This document shows, piece by piece, positions 44,703 through 58,109 of a stretch of 64,000 nt of DNA. Origin of the DNA: Straminergon stramineum (taxonomy: Eukaryota; Streptophyta; Bryopsida; Hypnales; Calliergonaceae); the NCBI GenBank assembly GCA_963920665.1, contig OY987265.1:9305001-9369000 (forward strand), read 5' to 3'. Positions within the stretch are counted from its first letter, which is position 1, and every line of letters begins with the position of its first letter. Under the pieces are notes generated by a model. That model worked only from the letters and a program-made list of their open reading frames with translations. It had not been told where the DNA came from and ran no database searches. The position numbers and the translations under genes were made by a program.

Positions 44703-47700
44703 ATGTCGAAGCGCAAGGATTCGGCGACGGTGGTGAAAGGGGAAGGGGACAAGCTGGAGGTCACTCCTCTCGGAGCGGGAAATGAGGTCGGGCGGTCATG
44801 TGTGTACATGACCTACAAAGGCAAGACGGTCATGGTATGGATACTCAAACCTCGGTGATCACAATTTGTGCACTGGGACGTAGTTTGAATGTGTGGTCAC
44901 TTCGCTTCAGTCGATGATAGTGTGGCAATTCTGCAGTTATTTTGGAGAGGGTTTGGGTGTAACACATTTCCAGATACTTCTTTACAGCAATTTGCACTCT
45001 GTTCAATTGCCAGAATTTTGTGTGATTGTGATGATGCGATGTTTTGACTCCGGGAGGTTCTCACGAATTTTTGTTGATTTTCTCGTTGTTTTGCTTTGGA
45101 TTGGTGCAGTTTGATTGTGGAATCCATCCTGGTTACTCTGGCATGGCAGCGTTACCCTACTTCGATGAGATTGATCCTATCAGCATTGATGTTCTGCTCG
45201 TGACGCAGTGAGTTATCTTTTAGTATCTCAGCAATCAATGAAATTTTTGAGTTGAGGGTTAGGGTTTTGCATTGCTGATCGAGTCATGATAGGGTTGTCG
45301 TTAAACCCAGAGTATATGCCCATGGTTCCAATGGGTGCCACGTTTGGAGAGGTGGTCATAAACCCTAAAACCCTAAACCCTAAAATCGTGAGTTGCACTC
45401 TCGCACTACCGATTGCCTTTCATGAGCTGTAACCATAAAACTTCGGTTTTAAATTCAGCAAGCCTTCTGTTGATGGTTCAATCACAAATCTGAAATAATT
45501 TTTAACACCTATTCATGACATTATACCCTAGATTCACCCCTACTTTTCTATTGAAACTAGGTCAGCACTTCCACTTGGAATGTGTTAATTCTAATGTGAT
45601 TATTGTTGTTGGGAGATTTCATAACTGAACGGGTTAATGTTGACGTCAGGGTAGGAGTCGTATGGTGGAGCTGCTACGCAATCCTATAGTGGTTTGAATG
45701 TCTGGATGTGGTTCGATTTTACTGACACACGCTTTTATTTTGCAATGTGCAGTTTTCATCTGGATCATTGTGCATCGCTACCTTATTTCCTGGAGAAGGT
45801 CAAGATGCTGTCATTTTCCATTCTTTTGATAGTTTTGAAGATGAACTATGTGATTCAATGTTGTCCGACAGTTTCTTTTATTACCCCAATCGTCTTCTGC
45901 CAAAACCAAGTGATTATGGGTTTGTGGATTTGCAGACCAACTTCAAAGGGAGGGTGTTCATGACACATGCCACTAAAGCTATCTACAAACTTCTTCTATC
46001 AGATTTCGTCAAGATCAGCAAGGTGTCAGTAGACGACATGTTATATGATGAACACGACATTGCTCGAACGATGGAGAAAATTGAGGTGAGTAAATGTTTG
46101 CAGTCCCAGGCAGTGATCTCTACCTTTATAGAGACTCTACTGTATCTAGGATTTGCAGGGGATCATATCTGTATTGCAACTGAGCAGAAGTAAGGTGGGG
46201 GATACTCTTTCCGTCACATTAAGCACTTCAACCAACATGTAAGTAAGATTTTTGGGAGATCAGTATAGAGCTGTGGAGAGATCAGTTTGGGAATAAGTGC
46301 CAAATCTATTGAGATCAAATTTTTTATCTGTGAATAAAATTCGTATGCAATTTCAAAGTGGGAGGTTGTGTACCACTACAAGCGACAGTAGGCAACCTCA
46401 TTTCCATTTAAAGATCAGCGGCCATAGACTTATAGCCAAGTCATGCTTACACCACTTGCTAATTGAAGTCCAGGTAAGGATATGATTAGATGAGTTGTTG
46501 GTAACAGAGATTAGGAGAGGAGAGGAGATCAGATCCCCAAAGGTTTTGATATCCTCTGACTTATATCTTTACTCTGATGATGGCAGGTCATCGATTTTCA
46601 TCAAACCATGGAAGTGAATGGAATCAGATTCTGGTGTTATACAGCAGGTCATGTGTTGGGTGCAGCCATGTTCATGGTGGACATAGCAGGCATGCGAGTT
46701 CTCTACACTGGGGATTACTCATGTGAGGAAGATCGCCATCTTCGTGCTGCTGAAATGCCTCACTTTTCGCCCGATGTCTGCATCATAGAATCCACATACG
46801 GTGTGCAAATTCACCAGCCACGAATCATGCGAGAAAGAAGATTTACTGATACCGTTGCTCAGACTGTTAGTCAGGTACTGAATACCGTCCTTTCATCTCT
46901 CTTTCTCCTACACGAGATCAATTTTTGGTTTGAGACGAGGGGTATGCTTGCCGTCTGCTCTAACCTAATTTTCCACTAGATCTAATGCGATTGAAGCATT
47001 TGTTTTATTTTCAAATTTTGAAGGCTTCTTGGCTTAGAAGATCCTTTGGGCTTCTGAGGGTCGGCTTACTCTTCTGCAGACATATCTTGAGGATAAGCAA
47101 AAAGTTAAGGCCAAGACATAATTTCTAATTGTAGTCCCCAGCACACGGTAGCAAGACATTGAATATTAAATAGGCGAATCGATTTTTTTAAAGCATTTTG
47201 TGTGCTGATGTTAACAAAATTGTCGAACAGAGAAAAACAGTAACCAAGAATTGCTGTGCACAAATCCATGTCATTTTATCATGCATTGTCAAGATTCTTT
47301 CTCCATGACTGTCTGGACAAAATTAAAGCATTGACCAATCGCATTTCTAGATTCTTTCTCCAACTTTTGATCGATGGCAGTGCTTGAATTCTTTAAATAT
47401 TGTTGAAATGTCTTATTCTCAAAGCTTATCTCGACAAAAATGTAAATCGACCTTGATTTTTGCTTGAGCAAGTTTCGTGGTATTTAGCGACACAAGTTGT
47501 GCTGTGATTTTGCTGTTTACTTTCTTTTTGGAGCCAATTTCAGGTGCGTAACTTGTTTTTTTTGCTTGGAGCTCTCGCTTATAGATTCCTTTAATGTTAA
47601 CATATGATAACTGGATGATCTATCAACAGGGTGGTAAGGTCCTAATTCCTGCCTTCGCCCTTGGACGAGCACAAGAGCTGCTTTTGATTCTGGATGAATA

Positions 47701-49963
47701 CTGGGAAGCGCACCCTGAGCTTCAACACATACCTATCTACTACGCATCCCCTCTGGCGAAGAAATGCATGGCTGTATATCAGACGTACATCAATGCCATG
47801 AATGACCGTATTCAGAAGCAGTTCGAGGTATACTTTTCTCCAATTATTGTTTTCTTGAGTCAGGTGTAGTTACAGTGCACTCCAGGCCATCGATTCTTAA
47901 CTGGCATACCTTTCTACTAATTGCTGTGCTCTAGAGTAGTTCACGTTCTCTTAATATTGTATAGTCTTAGGCCCCGCCCGCTCCAACCAAGAAGCAACTT
48001 TAGCTAACTGGAAATCCCCGGTTAGCAAATTGGCGCTCACCCCCTCTTATGAAATGAAGTTTCTTTCATTTCTACTAGTTCTCTTCACTCCTCAGTTTTG
48101 CACAAGTAAACTAGCTGAGCCTATATAGCAATGGTTTGAAGTGCTACAATCTGCCCTTGTCAACCAAGGAGTAGCAGTTAGCTAACTTGAAAAGTCCAAA
48201 CTCCTCGCTAAATACCTTGCAACACAATAGGTTAGGTAACTTCCAACTACATATTTTCTTGCAATTACTGTGGACCACGATAATTCAAAAGATTGCGGTT
48301 CAAATGAGTTAAGAATCTTCATACTCTTTATAGGCACATATTTCAACCCACATTATGTTTGGACACCATGGATTTCTCCCCCGCAAGTAATTCCACGAAA
48401 GAGTGTACTTTAACACTTAGTTAGCCGATTGGTTGTCACTACATGGTTGGTGCGGGGAGGGTCTTGTGTTTACACCAACGGTTTGAAGTGCTAACTTGAA
48501 ATCTTAACTCCCCGTTAGTTACTTTGTAAGTGCAGTCTCGCTATAAGCTAGTCACTTCCAACTGGCTAATGCACCTTCACCCCAGTTAACCGATTTGTTC
48601 TAGTTAATCTGAGATTATTCTGTATACCGGTAGTATGTACTGATTTATGTTCATGAATTCTCTGAGATCAGGTCTCAAACCCGTTCGATTTCAAGCACAT
48701 TCACCCCTTGAAAAATATCGACGAATTCGACGACACAGGGCCGTCGGTTGTGATGGCTTCTCCAGGGAGTCTTCAAAGTGGGCTATCAAGACAGCTTTTC
48801 GACCGTTGGTGCGAAGATAAGAAGAACTCGTGTGTCATTCCCGGGTACGTAGTTGAGGGAACTCTTTCCAAGGCCATCATGAACGAACCCAAGGACGTGA
48901 CTCTTCTCAGTGGCCTCGTGGTACCTTTAAACATGCGAGTTCATTACATCTCTTTCTCAGCTCATGCTGACTTCACACAAACAAGTGCGTTTCTGCACGA
49001 GCTCAGACCGCCAAATATCATATTGGTCCATGGAGAGGCCAATGAGATGGGACGCTTGAAAGCCAAGCTTATTACCCAATTTGCAGACCAAAACGTGAAG
49101 GTCAGTGTCCGCGGAGAACCAGCCAGTATCCTAGGTTTTCAATTACTATTATTCTGTTTTTCATTGATATGCTTTTTGTGATTCCTTTATTTACTTGGAG
49201 TGGAGAGTTCTATGAAATATATCAAGTTTAGATTTTGAATCGGCAATTTGGGAAAATGAATGGAACCGTTCAGGTGCTGTCACCCAAGAACTGCCAAACA
49301 GTGGAGATGTTTTTCAAGGGGGAGAAGATTGCCAAAGCAGTGGGGCGTCTTGCAGAGAAGCCAACCAAGGAAGGAGATGTGGTCAGTGGGTTATTAGTCC
49401 GAAAGGGCTTCACTTACCAGCTCATGGCGCCGGAGGATCTCCACAGCTTCACCCAGCTTTCCACAGGCAGTGTCATGCAACGGCAATCGGTGCCTTACAA
49501 GGGCACGTTCACGGTCTTGCGTCACCGGTTGCAGCAGATGTATGAACAAGTGGAGGCCGTGGCTAAGGCCGACAGTCCAACTCTGAAGGTGCATGGAAAT
49601 CTTACTGTAACGCATGAAGGAGCGGATTATGTGATTTTGCAGTGGGTGTCGGATCCCATTAGTGATATGGTAGCGGACTCCGTGGTGGCTATGATCTTAA
49701 AGCTGGACTCCCAGTCCATGTTTGCTGTGGGACGTGCAAAAGAGAAAGATGAGATCAAGATTGTGCACTCGCTGCTAGTTTCTTTGTTTGGAGACGTTGC
49801 GGTAGACGAGAAGCTACAGACTTTGACTGTTAATGTGGATGGGACGGTTGCCACTGTAGATCACGCCAAAAAAGGCATTGAGTGTAAGGATGATAATCTC
49901 AAAGAGCGCATCAAGGTCGCTCTTCGCAGAATACAAACGGCTCTCTATCCTTTAGATGCTTAA
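44703..49963 (+). CDS. CPSF73-I: Cleavage and polyadenylation specificity factor CPSF73-I, the endonuclease of mRNA 3'-end processing
   Basis: Eight exons join in frame: 44703-44834, 45110-45207, 45753-45798, 45936-46085, 46587-46874, 47630-47827, 48672-49100 and 49274-49963. All seven introns are GT-AG, and the product is 676 residues, close to the family length of about 690. It is the zinc-dependent metallo-beta-lactamase/beta-CASP nuclease that cleaves pre-mRNA at the poly(A) site in the nucleus. The sequence shows [10 protein letters not shown] near residue 25, the HFHLDH metal motif at 77-82, His164 in TAGHVLG, Asp185 in GDYS, beta-CASP segments such as [10 protein letters not shown] and ASPGSLQSG, and SFSAHAD (His402). 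All catalytic residues are present. One oddity: the family GDYSR is GDYSC here (residue 188). The C-terminal 200 residues fit the domain that contacts CPSF100. The ATG at 44703 is chosen because the family N-terminus aligns from there. Confidence 0.97.
45361..45385 (+). repeat. Telo-box cluster in CPSF73-I intron 2
   Basis: Three tandem AAACCCTAA-type units lie in the second intron, near the 5' end of the gene. Telo-boxes in 5' regions are typical of plant housekeeping genes and bind TRB/Telobox factors, so this may aid expression. Confidence 0.7.
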
Positions 49964-51879
49964 TCTTCTCTCTGCCTTCTGCAAGTTGAACTGCTTCAAG
50001 TGAGTCCAGTGAGTCACCTGTTATTCTTGTCCCAACCAGCACGGGCAAGTGCTTTTATTGGTTTCATTTTGTAACCAGTTTGTGTGCGTTGCTACGTTGA
50101 TGCTGGAATTAAGTTACTTCATGGTAATTTAATTAACCAAGAATCTACTAAGTAAGGTAGCCAGAGCACCATTGGACTCAAGTAGTTGTAAGCTCACATG
50201 GCTAAACTTCCAGGAGGTGCACTATAAGCCTAGCAAGTCCCAAATATGTGTAAATAGAATGATACCTACAGTGTAGTATATGGTATGAAGAAGATGTAGT
50301 TGGAGAAACTATTGGGTAACTTATATGGTTGGGTGCCAAATTACAAGCTCAACTTGATATATTTGTCTTTATATTATCCTATAGTTGAATTAAGGTCAAC
50401 CATTATCAATTCTGATTGTAATTGGATTCCATGTCTTAATCTTGGTCTGGCTGTTGAGGATGTGTGAAATGTTCTTGATGCCTCGATTATTGTAGAAGAT
50501 TGACACAAGCATGAAGATTGGGCTATTTAGACCACATTGATGTATGGAATCAATGAATTAGACATTGTATTTGACCAAGTGGCCATGTTTTTATGATGTT
50601 CTTAATGTCTTTAACAAGAATTAGGCAAAGTAATCTCATAATTAGGTTATATTGTCTAGATAGAGTTTATCATGTTCAATTGAGTATTTAAGAAACACAT
50701 TGATCATCTTAGGGTCAATTATTAATTACTAATTTTAAATGATAGATGTTTCAAACAAAATCTTATTGGCAATGGAATTTTATTATGCACACTACACATT
50801 AATGAGGAAGCATCTACATTCATTCTATAAATATTTTAAAGAATAAAAGTCAAGTATATTTTCCTTTCTAACTCCCTAATGTTGCTACATTCACTTGGTC
50901 ATAAAGCAACCATTTGAGAATTGATTTTCAATTTAGGGGATTTTGACATCTTGAAATGTTTTTCAAAAAATATTCTTGAAAGAAAAATGGAATTAGCAAC
51001 ATACTCAGGTAGTTTCATATTCTTGGAACATTCGTGGAATTAGTCATGAATTTTGAAATTGGAATCACATAAAGTCCTAAAAACATTCACCCCTTGAGAT
51101 ATTCATGGTTTGTATATTCACAAGTGCTATTGGTACAATGAAGAAAGCAATATGGACCTCTATGTTAAAGCACACTTTTGTAGCAACGTCACTATACAAA
51201 TCTCCTAATTGACCTATAGTTCCGTAGTTTGAGATGCATTAACATACACCATATAGACAACCTTCAATAAACCATTTAAGATAAGAAATAGTCTCTTAGA
51301 AATACATAGGGTAGATGTATGTATTATTGCACACTTAAGAGTTTGATCTAATGTAAAATTTTCTTTGTAGTTATTTTGCTTAAATCTTCTATACAAAATT
51401 TAGTTACAAATGACGTGATTCTTTAAACAACCTTTCAAAATCAACTTTTTTGGGTTTGTGCCTCACATATGAAAAGTTATTTACCTATGTTGAGACATCC
51501 TTCCAAAAGACCAAATCACCTATAGTTGCGCATGCATGACCTTTCATTGCATACATTATCCCTATCCTTGCAAATTAAAATTGTTCCTATCATTGCGCAT
51601 TCTAAAACTTCTTATAGATTTGAAAAACCATTCAAATGCTCTAGAACCTCCAAAAGCAAAATTATGTGCCAATTTCAACAACCCCAAGCCATTCAAATGA
51701 AACATCTTAGGTTGATTGAGAACAAACACAAAGGAATCGAATATAAATCCTAAGCTTTAACACTTGCTCCAGTTTGAGAATAATTGGTGTGCTCCTCTTG
51801 CTTATTACACAATTCGTGCACTACATCATCAATTTCTTTGGTTGAAGCTAATTGCTTGATCTTCACTTCCTCCATTGTT
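49964..51879. other. Gap downstream of CPSF73-I
   Basis: About 300 bp of likely 3' untranslated region and terminator, then AT-rich sequence with short spurious frames on both strands. No gene, RNA gene or bounded element was recognised. Confidence 0.45.
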
Positions 51880-54260
51880 AGTATGCAAAATGCTCATCAA
51901 TCAAATCCAAAGAGCCTCAATAACTATTTCAAAAATTTAGGCTCATTCTAACATAACTCCCCTAACCATCCTAACTTACTATTGAATTTGACAAACCTTG
52001 AGAGACAAAAGTTCTAGCTAATGTTCTGGCTCTTTTAGAAAGCACCTGTGGTAACCCACTATTCCTAACTACATGACTCTTGACATTATTGTGTAGCTTC
52101 TTCTTTGAAGCAAGAATTTTCTTCTCTATTTCATCCTTCTTCTAATCTACTAACTTCTGAGCCTTCTTTTTTTTATGGATGGCCCTTGATAATGTCCGCT
52201 CTTCTACAATTCAGTTTTCTCAAGTTTAGAAGCTAGCTCTATCTTTGCATGGATTATAAACTCATGTGATATAATCAATTGTCAAGTAGCAATATCTTGA
52301 GCAACATTAACATTTGGCTCTCACATCTTGTAAGTAGGCACATCCAAAATCTTGGATAAAGGTCCTATAAAAATCATTGATGATGTTAAAACAAATCATT
52401 GTTCACAAAAATTAATTATCCAATAATACTATTTGTGGTTATAAAAACATCATCAATAATATCAAAAATGGTTACCATTAGTGAGATTTTTGGTGAATTG
52501 TTTCTTTCTACCAAGCTCCTGCAACATTAGTTTTTGTATTTTTTCCCTCGGGTTTGAATCATGTCTTGGAGGAAACCAATTGAGGTTGAAAGTCTCATCC
52601 AAATTTTGAAAGATTAGTTTTTGAGGGGCATCTTCCAAGAACTTTTCAATATAGTACAACAAGAAGATGCCACATTCATATTCATTATCCTACAAAGGAA
52701 CCTATTGAATGGATTAGGGCCAACTTTCATTCTCTATGAACTAAAAATGATTCCACATTTACCTTTAACTATGTTTTAATAGAAAAATAGACTCAATAAT
52801 AAGAGTACTCATAGATGCTTATTGATACTCATTGCTGTAGTATTTCTTTGCTTATTACTTCATATTTTAACGAGATACCCACAAGGGGAACATGATAATG
52901 AAGTGAAGTTACAAAACAAAATAAGAGCTTCAATTAGCAACCTTGAAGTAGCTACAGTAATTAAAACTAAGGAGCATGACTTTTCAACATAAATGTTCAA
53001 AAAGTCAAATATAGCATTGCTATTGTGACCTTGATTCAAAGAACCACACTATACGATAATTTGTTTTGAAAGGCCCCTTTTTCCAATTTGGATGATTAAG
53101 GGACTCCAATGGAATCTTGAAAAGAAAAAAGAACAAGTTAATCCAAAAAGAATTATTAAAGATGGACTCAAGGAAATTTCCCAAAATAATTGAGAAAACA
53201 TTTGCTACTTGTCATGAATTGGAACAAATAGATGGTCTTTTGAAAATATTTGTAATCCTTTTGTCTACTTTCTCCTATCTTCAAAATCCAAAGAGTTTTT
53301 GGCTTTTGTATAAAAAAATAAATTGAAGAAGTATAGTTTCCCTTTCCATTCCAAGTCATGTAGTTGCTCATTATGAATGTGCTTAATCACGCTCAAACAC
53401 AAAATGAATATAATGAATGACACAAAAAAATCTAAATAATTTGAGTTCATAATTTTGAAGTACCTAATGTAAAAATCAATGACTGTATCATTGAGAAAGT
53501 GCCCAAGGTCCAAAGCTTGAATATCATCCCTTGATATACAAAGAGGTCTTATAAATTCCTTGTTTCATGTATCCAACCAATGAGTTTGTAGTTAGTTTAT
53601 GAATCATTAATCAAACAATAAACAATTACCAAATTTGACACCAATAATTTTCTTACCTATTTGCCTCAAAGGAAAAGTCCTTCACATCTCTTGCATTGAG
53701 AACATCTTTAGCTTTCATGGTCTTCAAATTGATAAAAACTGAATTTGGTCCAATTTCTTCATCTATAGCTTGCACATTCAAAGGATAGATCCTTGATTTT
53801 CTAAAACCAACTTGAATGTTAGAAGCTGAGCGAGCTTCTTTGAGAATCTTGTTGGCAAGCTTAACCAAATATGACCTATCAAAATTGCCATTGCTCCATG
53901 CTAGGTTTTTTTCTTTAAAGCTCTCCTTCAAAGTGTTAAAGTGAGTCTTGAACAATTTTAAAAATCAAGAAATCAAGTGGTTGCAACTTATGAGATGTAT
54001 GGAGTAGTAAAAGAGCAATATATATGCCATAAGTAGATGCTCTGGTCACTACATCCAAAATAATGTGACTGCTATGCCCATCGACTAAGAGAAGATGTTT
54101 CTTCTCTAATGAAACTCCCATAGGCACTAAATCTTTAAAATGATCTAACTACTCACAAAAGAATGCTTTGTCAATCCATCTATTCTTTTGCACTGCCATC
54201 TAGGCGCTTGGTTCGCACCTATCAACAAAGTTTTGATGCACAATTAGTACACAAATGAAG
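51880..54260 (-). pseudogene. pogo/Tigger-like DDE_1 transposase remnant
   Basis: Read on the minus strand. Near 54200-54130 the frame gives a VQKNRWIDKAFFCE segment, then a stop (TGG to TAG would restore Trp), then LLLVDGHSSHI containing a catalytic Asp at about 54080, then the HKLQPLD and GFRKSRIYPLN segments to 53653. This order (W-D-x-LF, DGHxSH, LQPLD, GI-x-P-x-N) is the DDE_1 endonuclease of pogo/Tigger-type Tc1/mariner elements. A 1-base frameshift lies near 53945. Lys-rich fragments at 51960-52210 resemble the basic C-terminus of such proteins. Tc1/mariner elements duplicate TA on insertion. The N-terminal DNA-binding part was not found, and the copy is dead. Confidence 0.7.
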
Positions 54261-54514
54261 ATTGATTCGCCAACGAATACAAGTTGTGTGGAAAACAAAA
54301 GCAAGCTTTGTAGAACAAGAAATATAGATTTTGAGATGCAGATGGAAAATCTTTAGATAATCAATCAATCTCTCTCAATGGAGGTATGTGATCCATACCC
54401 TCGACTTTATAATAGCACAGCTACTTCGACTTGGCAATTCAACTTCTTGGTTCTCTTGTTGATCCACATCACCTCCACCAGCCACACTATGCCTTCACTA
54501 TAATTGCACAGAGT

Positions 54515-54860
54515 ACTGTAAGAAAATAGCACTTGTGGCCATGGCGGAACTCTCTTTTACCACTAGCATTGTTGTACAAACTTCCACAAGTTACTACTAC
54601 AATTTCATTGATATTCAAAGAATGCAATCAGTCATGCTCACTCTAGATTCCAAAACAACAGTACGTTTTATATTTCCACTTGACATTGTAATTTTGACAA
54701 AATAATGCAAGAAATGGTGCGTGTGACCATGGTAAAGCTCTCTTTTTACCTCTAATAATGTACAAACTGGCACAAGCTTCTAGCTGCAACTTTTAGAGAT
54801 TTGAAAATAATGCAATTAGGCCCTTGCGGCTATGGTAGAGCTTGAAAAACTAGCACAACA
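54515..54860. repeat. Diverged direct repeats, unit about 75 bp
   Basis: Three blocks at about 54515-54587, 54708-54784 and 54815-54860 share GTGGCCATGGCGGAACTCTC against GTGACCATGGTAAAGCTCTC against GCGGCTATGGTAGAGCTTG, followed in the first two by CTTTT(T)ACC and TGTACAAAC words. Either an old tandem duplication or the ends of a decayed element. No protein signal. Confidence 0.5.
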
Positions 54861-56152
54861 ACACAACCTACCATATGTAGATACAAAAAGGGAAGGGGAA
54901 GGGTGCAAATGGCAATGCATAGGCTCGGAGAAATAATTGCGCAATCATTGAGAAATGATAGGGAAGGGTACAAATCCAAAGGTGGAAATTATACGACCAT
55001 AGATCCAATGGTGGAAATCAAAAGCATGATTATAGGTGTAGGCTACACAACTATAGGATATAGCTCAATAATAGGCGTACTTACCCTACTAGTATTAAAA
55101 TATGTGTAATTATGAAAGAAACTTTAAACAACATTATTTAGAAGACCTAAATCAAATAACATGTTCATCAAGTTTTACAAGTATTTTAAAGTTTTCGATC
55201 AACAAATGACAATTTTACCCTTATAAAGTCTTCTAACTTGTTCACCACTCAACAAGAAAAAATCAATATTCTAGAATCCACTATATACAATTTCCACCCT
55301 TCCTTCCATTTATCTTTATCGTTCTCTTCTTTTCATATAGCTCCTACAAAATTAACATTTTTTATACCTACTCAAGTACATTGATTATTATATTAATAAT
55401 ATAATGAAAGCCACATATCTCATCTCTTGTCAAGTGACAAGTCCAAAAGTTCTAAAATTGGAGATGTCCCAACTATAGGTTATTTGAAATGGCTCCCAAC
55501 TCCATCTACATAATTAGACAAATTAGTTAAAATTTTCAACAAAATATTAAAAATCAAAAGGATGGATAGACAATAATATGTGGCACCCCTTCAAGGAGGT
55601 AACTGACAGCCCTCTTCATTAATTAATGCAATCTAATACTCTATACATTGCATAGGGAGATGTACCTATTTTACTTTGTTTTCAAAGTGCCTGATATGGA
55701 TGTATCCATTCCCAACCACAAACTTTGCTGTAAAAATAGGGTGTATTCTAGTCTTTAGAAAGTACAATCTACACGTGTGAAAAACTGAAAATGGGTACAT
55801 GGTAGGGAACAAGTGCATCTACCTTAGCACATATAGGTAACAGTTATTACTATGGGACCATGGAATATCTAACGAATATTTTGTGTAGGATTTCCAAAGT
55901 CATATCTACTCTTCAGCCTCAAGAATGTAATGAATAAAATCACTGGGATAAAGCTATATTACCATTAGGAGCAGGCAGAGGCCCTTGAGAACTATGCAGG
56001 GCTGGCCAAAATATGCACATAGTATATAACGCATCGCAAAGATGCTGGGGCTCAACAAAATGCTTCAGGATTGTAAAAAATGACCTACACTAGCACACGC
56101 TTTTTCAATGTTCCATAAGCATCACGTCAGATACCAAGAAAACTTCGAAATA
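54861..56152. other. Gap, AT-rich
   Basis: A 68-codon frame at 54903-55109 on the plus strand has no recognisable domain. The rest is AT-rich without a supported gene. The last 200-300 bp are the likely 3' untranslated region of the minus-strand TMEM128-like gene. Confidence 0.4.
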
Positions 56153-58109
56153 TTAATCCGAGCGTAGGGAGTCCCCATATCCATAAGGTGGAAGATACGG
56201 TGAAATCACAACGAATGCCATGAATAACGTAAACTGCAAGCAAACAGAGGACTGGAATTAGAAAGAAATTCAATAACAGAGAATCTGCAGAAGCAGAAAA
56301 AACTAAACCAGCCTAAGAAAATCTAGGCTTGAAAGCACTACATGATATGTTGAAGAGCTTACCAACAGTGGGAGGGTTAAGAAGCCCCAAATTGGCCAGA
56401 GGGCGATTGAAAATCTGTTGAAAACCAATAGCACACAGTTTATTATCCCAAAATGAACTTCAACGAAGTCTACGACAGTAGGAAACTCATCAAAGCTTAC
56501 ATCAGAATCAATTCTGCTAATCAATTTGTATTAAAGCATGACTGAGTTACACTAGCGGAGTTCTAGAATAGAGATTGAACTACAAAAATGCCCAGCTTGT
56601 GACAAGGAAGATTCACGAAATATTTTTAAGGTGTCAACTTAGCTGCGAGAAACCAAGAAATGTGGCATCATCAAGAACTCGTAGCTCTCAAAAGCGTAAT
56701 CAGAATTCAATCACTGGAGCGAAGTTCTTGCAAAATTCAATCACTTACAGCAGGAATGATGTAAGTCCCACTAAAGTGGCAGTGGGGATTGCGGCAGGTG
56801 CAACCAGCTCCCATTTGTCCTCTGTTTTGAGGATGTGCCGCAACCAAACTGCCAAGTAGGCAAAGATCACTGCATTTATGGTGAGACAAATCAAGCCCAG
56901 TTGAAATGGGAACCTGCATTGGAGCACAAAAAATTGTTAAACTGACATACGAAAGCGGCGCACTCATGCCCGCTCATGTGCTTCATACGTCCAAGGTAGT
57001 GTCATCCCAAATCGCCACGTCAAATAGTTCCTATCATTAGATAACTTTATATATTTTCTTGGCTAATATAGTTGGATTCTGATGCGCCAAAGAATAAATT
57101 CTTTGAATACCATAGGCAAAAGTTACGAAAGGTCCAAGGATTATTGGTAGATGATCTAAATTGCTCTTCGATATTAGTTACATTATGATTAAGGGGATGT
57201 ATACCAGCTGGACATCTGATCTGATCAAGTGGCGATATTGGGAGTCCCTAACTTCGAAAATCGACCTTCCAGATAATTCTGTCAAGAGTCGAAAGATTGC
57301 TGGTTTACGGTTGGCTTCTTCTTCCCGGGTCAATTCACAGAACGTCTGGCTAACTCAATCAACATGCTAACTCCCGATTATCTAGCAAGACCACCTCACT
57401 ATGACCAACACCCTCTTGATAAACCATACGACCCCGAAGCCCATCGAAGTAGTGGCTAAACCTCAAACCAGCGAGTTGACACGAAAGCTACTATACAACA
57501 GGTACTGCGTCACTGCTCTGCACAATTGTTGTGAATCAAATCACTGCTTGTTAAGGGAATCCATCAAGGAACTGCTAGACGTAGAAACTTCAAAATTTAG
57601 TAAATCTCTATCCCTATAGACTCGTGCAGTAGGGATTAGACCACGGGAAAACAATGTACATTAAGAACACTGAGCACCTACGAGACCATGTTCTCCAGCC
57701 AAACTGATCAAATCCTATGCCGCACAAACAGTCCGAATTCATATCCTAGCAACTTCAGCCTTCATAACATAGAATCGAAGCCTCAGTATCAAGATCTTGA
57801 GGGGAACCGCTCTCAACAACTCCACCGATAGCCTTAAAAAAAACAAAAAACTTGGATTCCTTACCTGCGAATGCGCGAATCGTAGAACAAGACATGGAAC
57901 AGATGATGCCGAGAGTCGCCGTAGTAGATTGCAAACACGGCAGCAACTAGCCACAAGAGATTTTCCGCCGAGCGGCGCAACAGCGCAGGCTCCGACGGAG
58001 AAGGCGACGCCGGAGCCGGACCTACCCCCAGCTCCCCTCCATAGTCGGGCGAAAAGCTGTACCTCTGCCTCACATTGGTCAACAATCGTCCTCGCTCCCC
58101 CGACATCAT
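56153..58109 (-). CDS. TMEM128-like membrane protein, 180 residues
   Basis: On the minus strand, exons 58109-57865, 56913-56749, 56414-56363 and 56233-56153 join with no frame break at GT-AG sites. The product starts MMSGERG, has a proline-rich cytosolic N-terminal part, then ENLLWLVAAVFAIYYGD (first membrane segment, about residues 53-75), further hydrophobic helices around the LGLICLTINAVIFAYLAVWL and IPTATLVGLTSFLL regions, and ALWPIWGFLTLPLLFTLF near the end, closing with a short polar tail. This pattern of an EN-W...YYGD segment followed by ALW-W-F helices is what I know of the TMEM128 family, a small multi-spanning endomembrane protein of unknown function. The family assignment is from memory of pattern, so moderate; the gene structure is firm. 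A 147-residue opposite-strand frame over exon 1 is a shadow. Confidence 0.75.
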
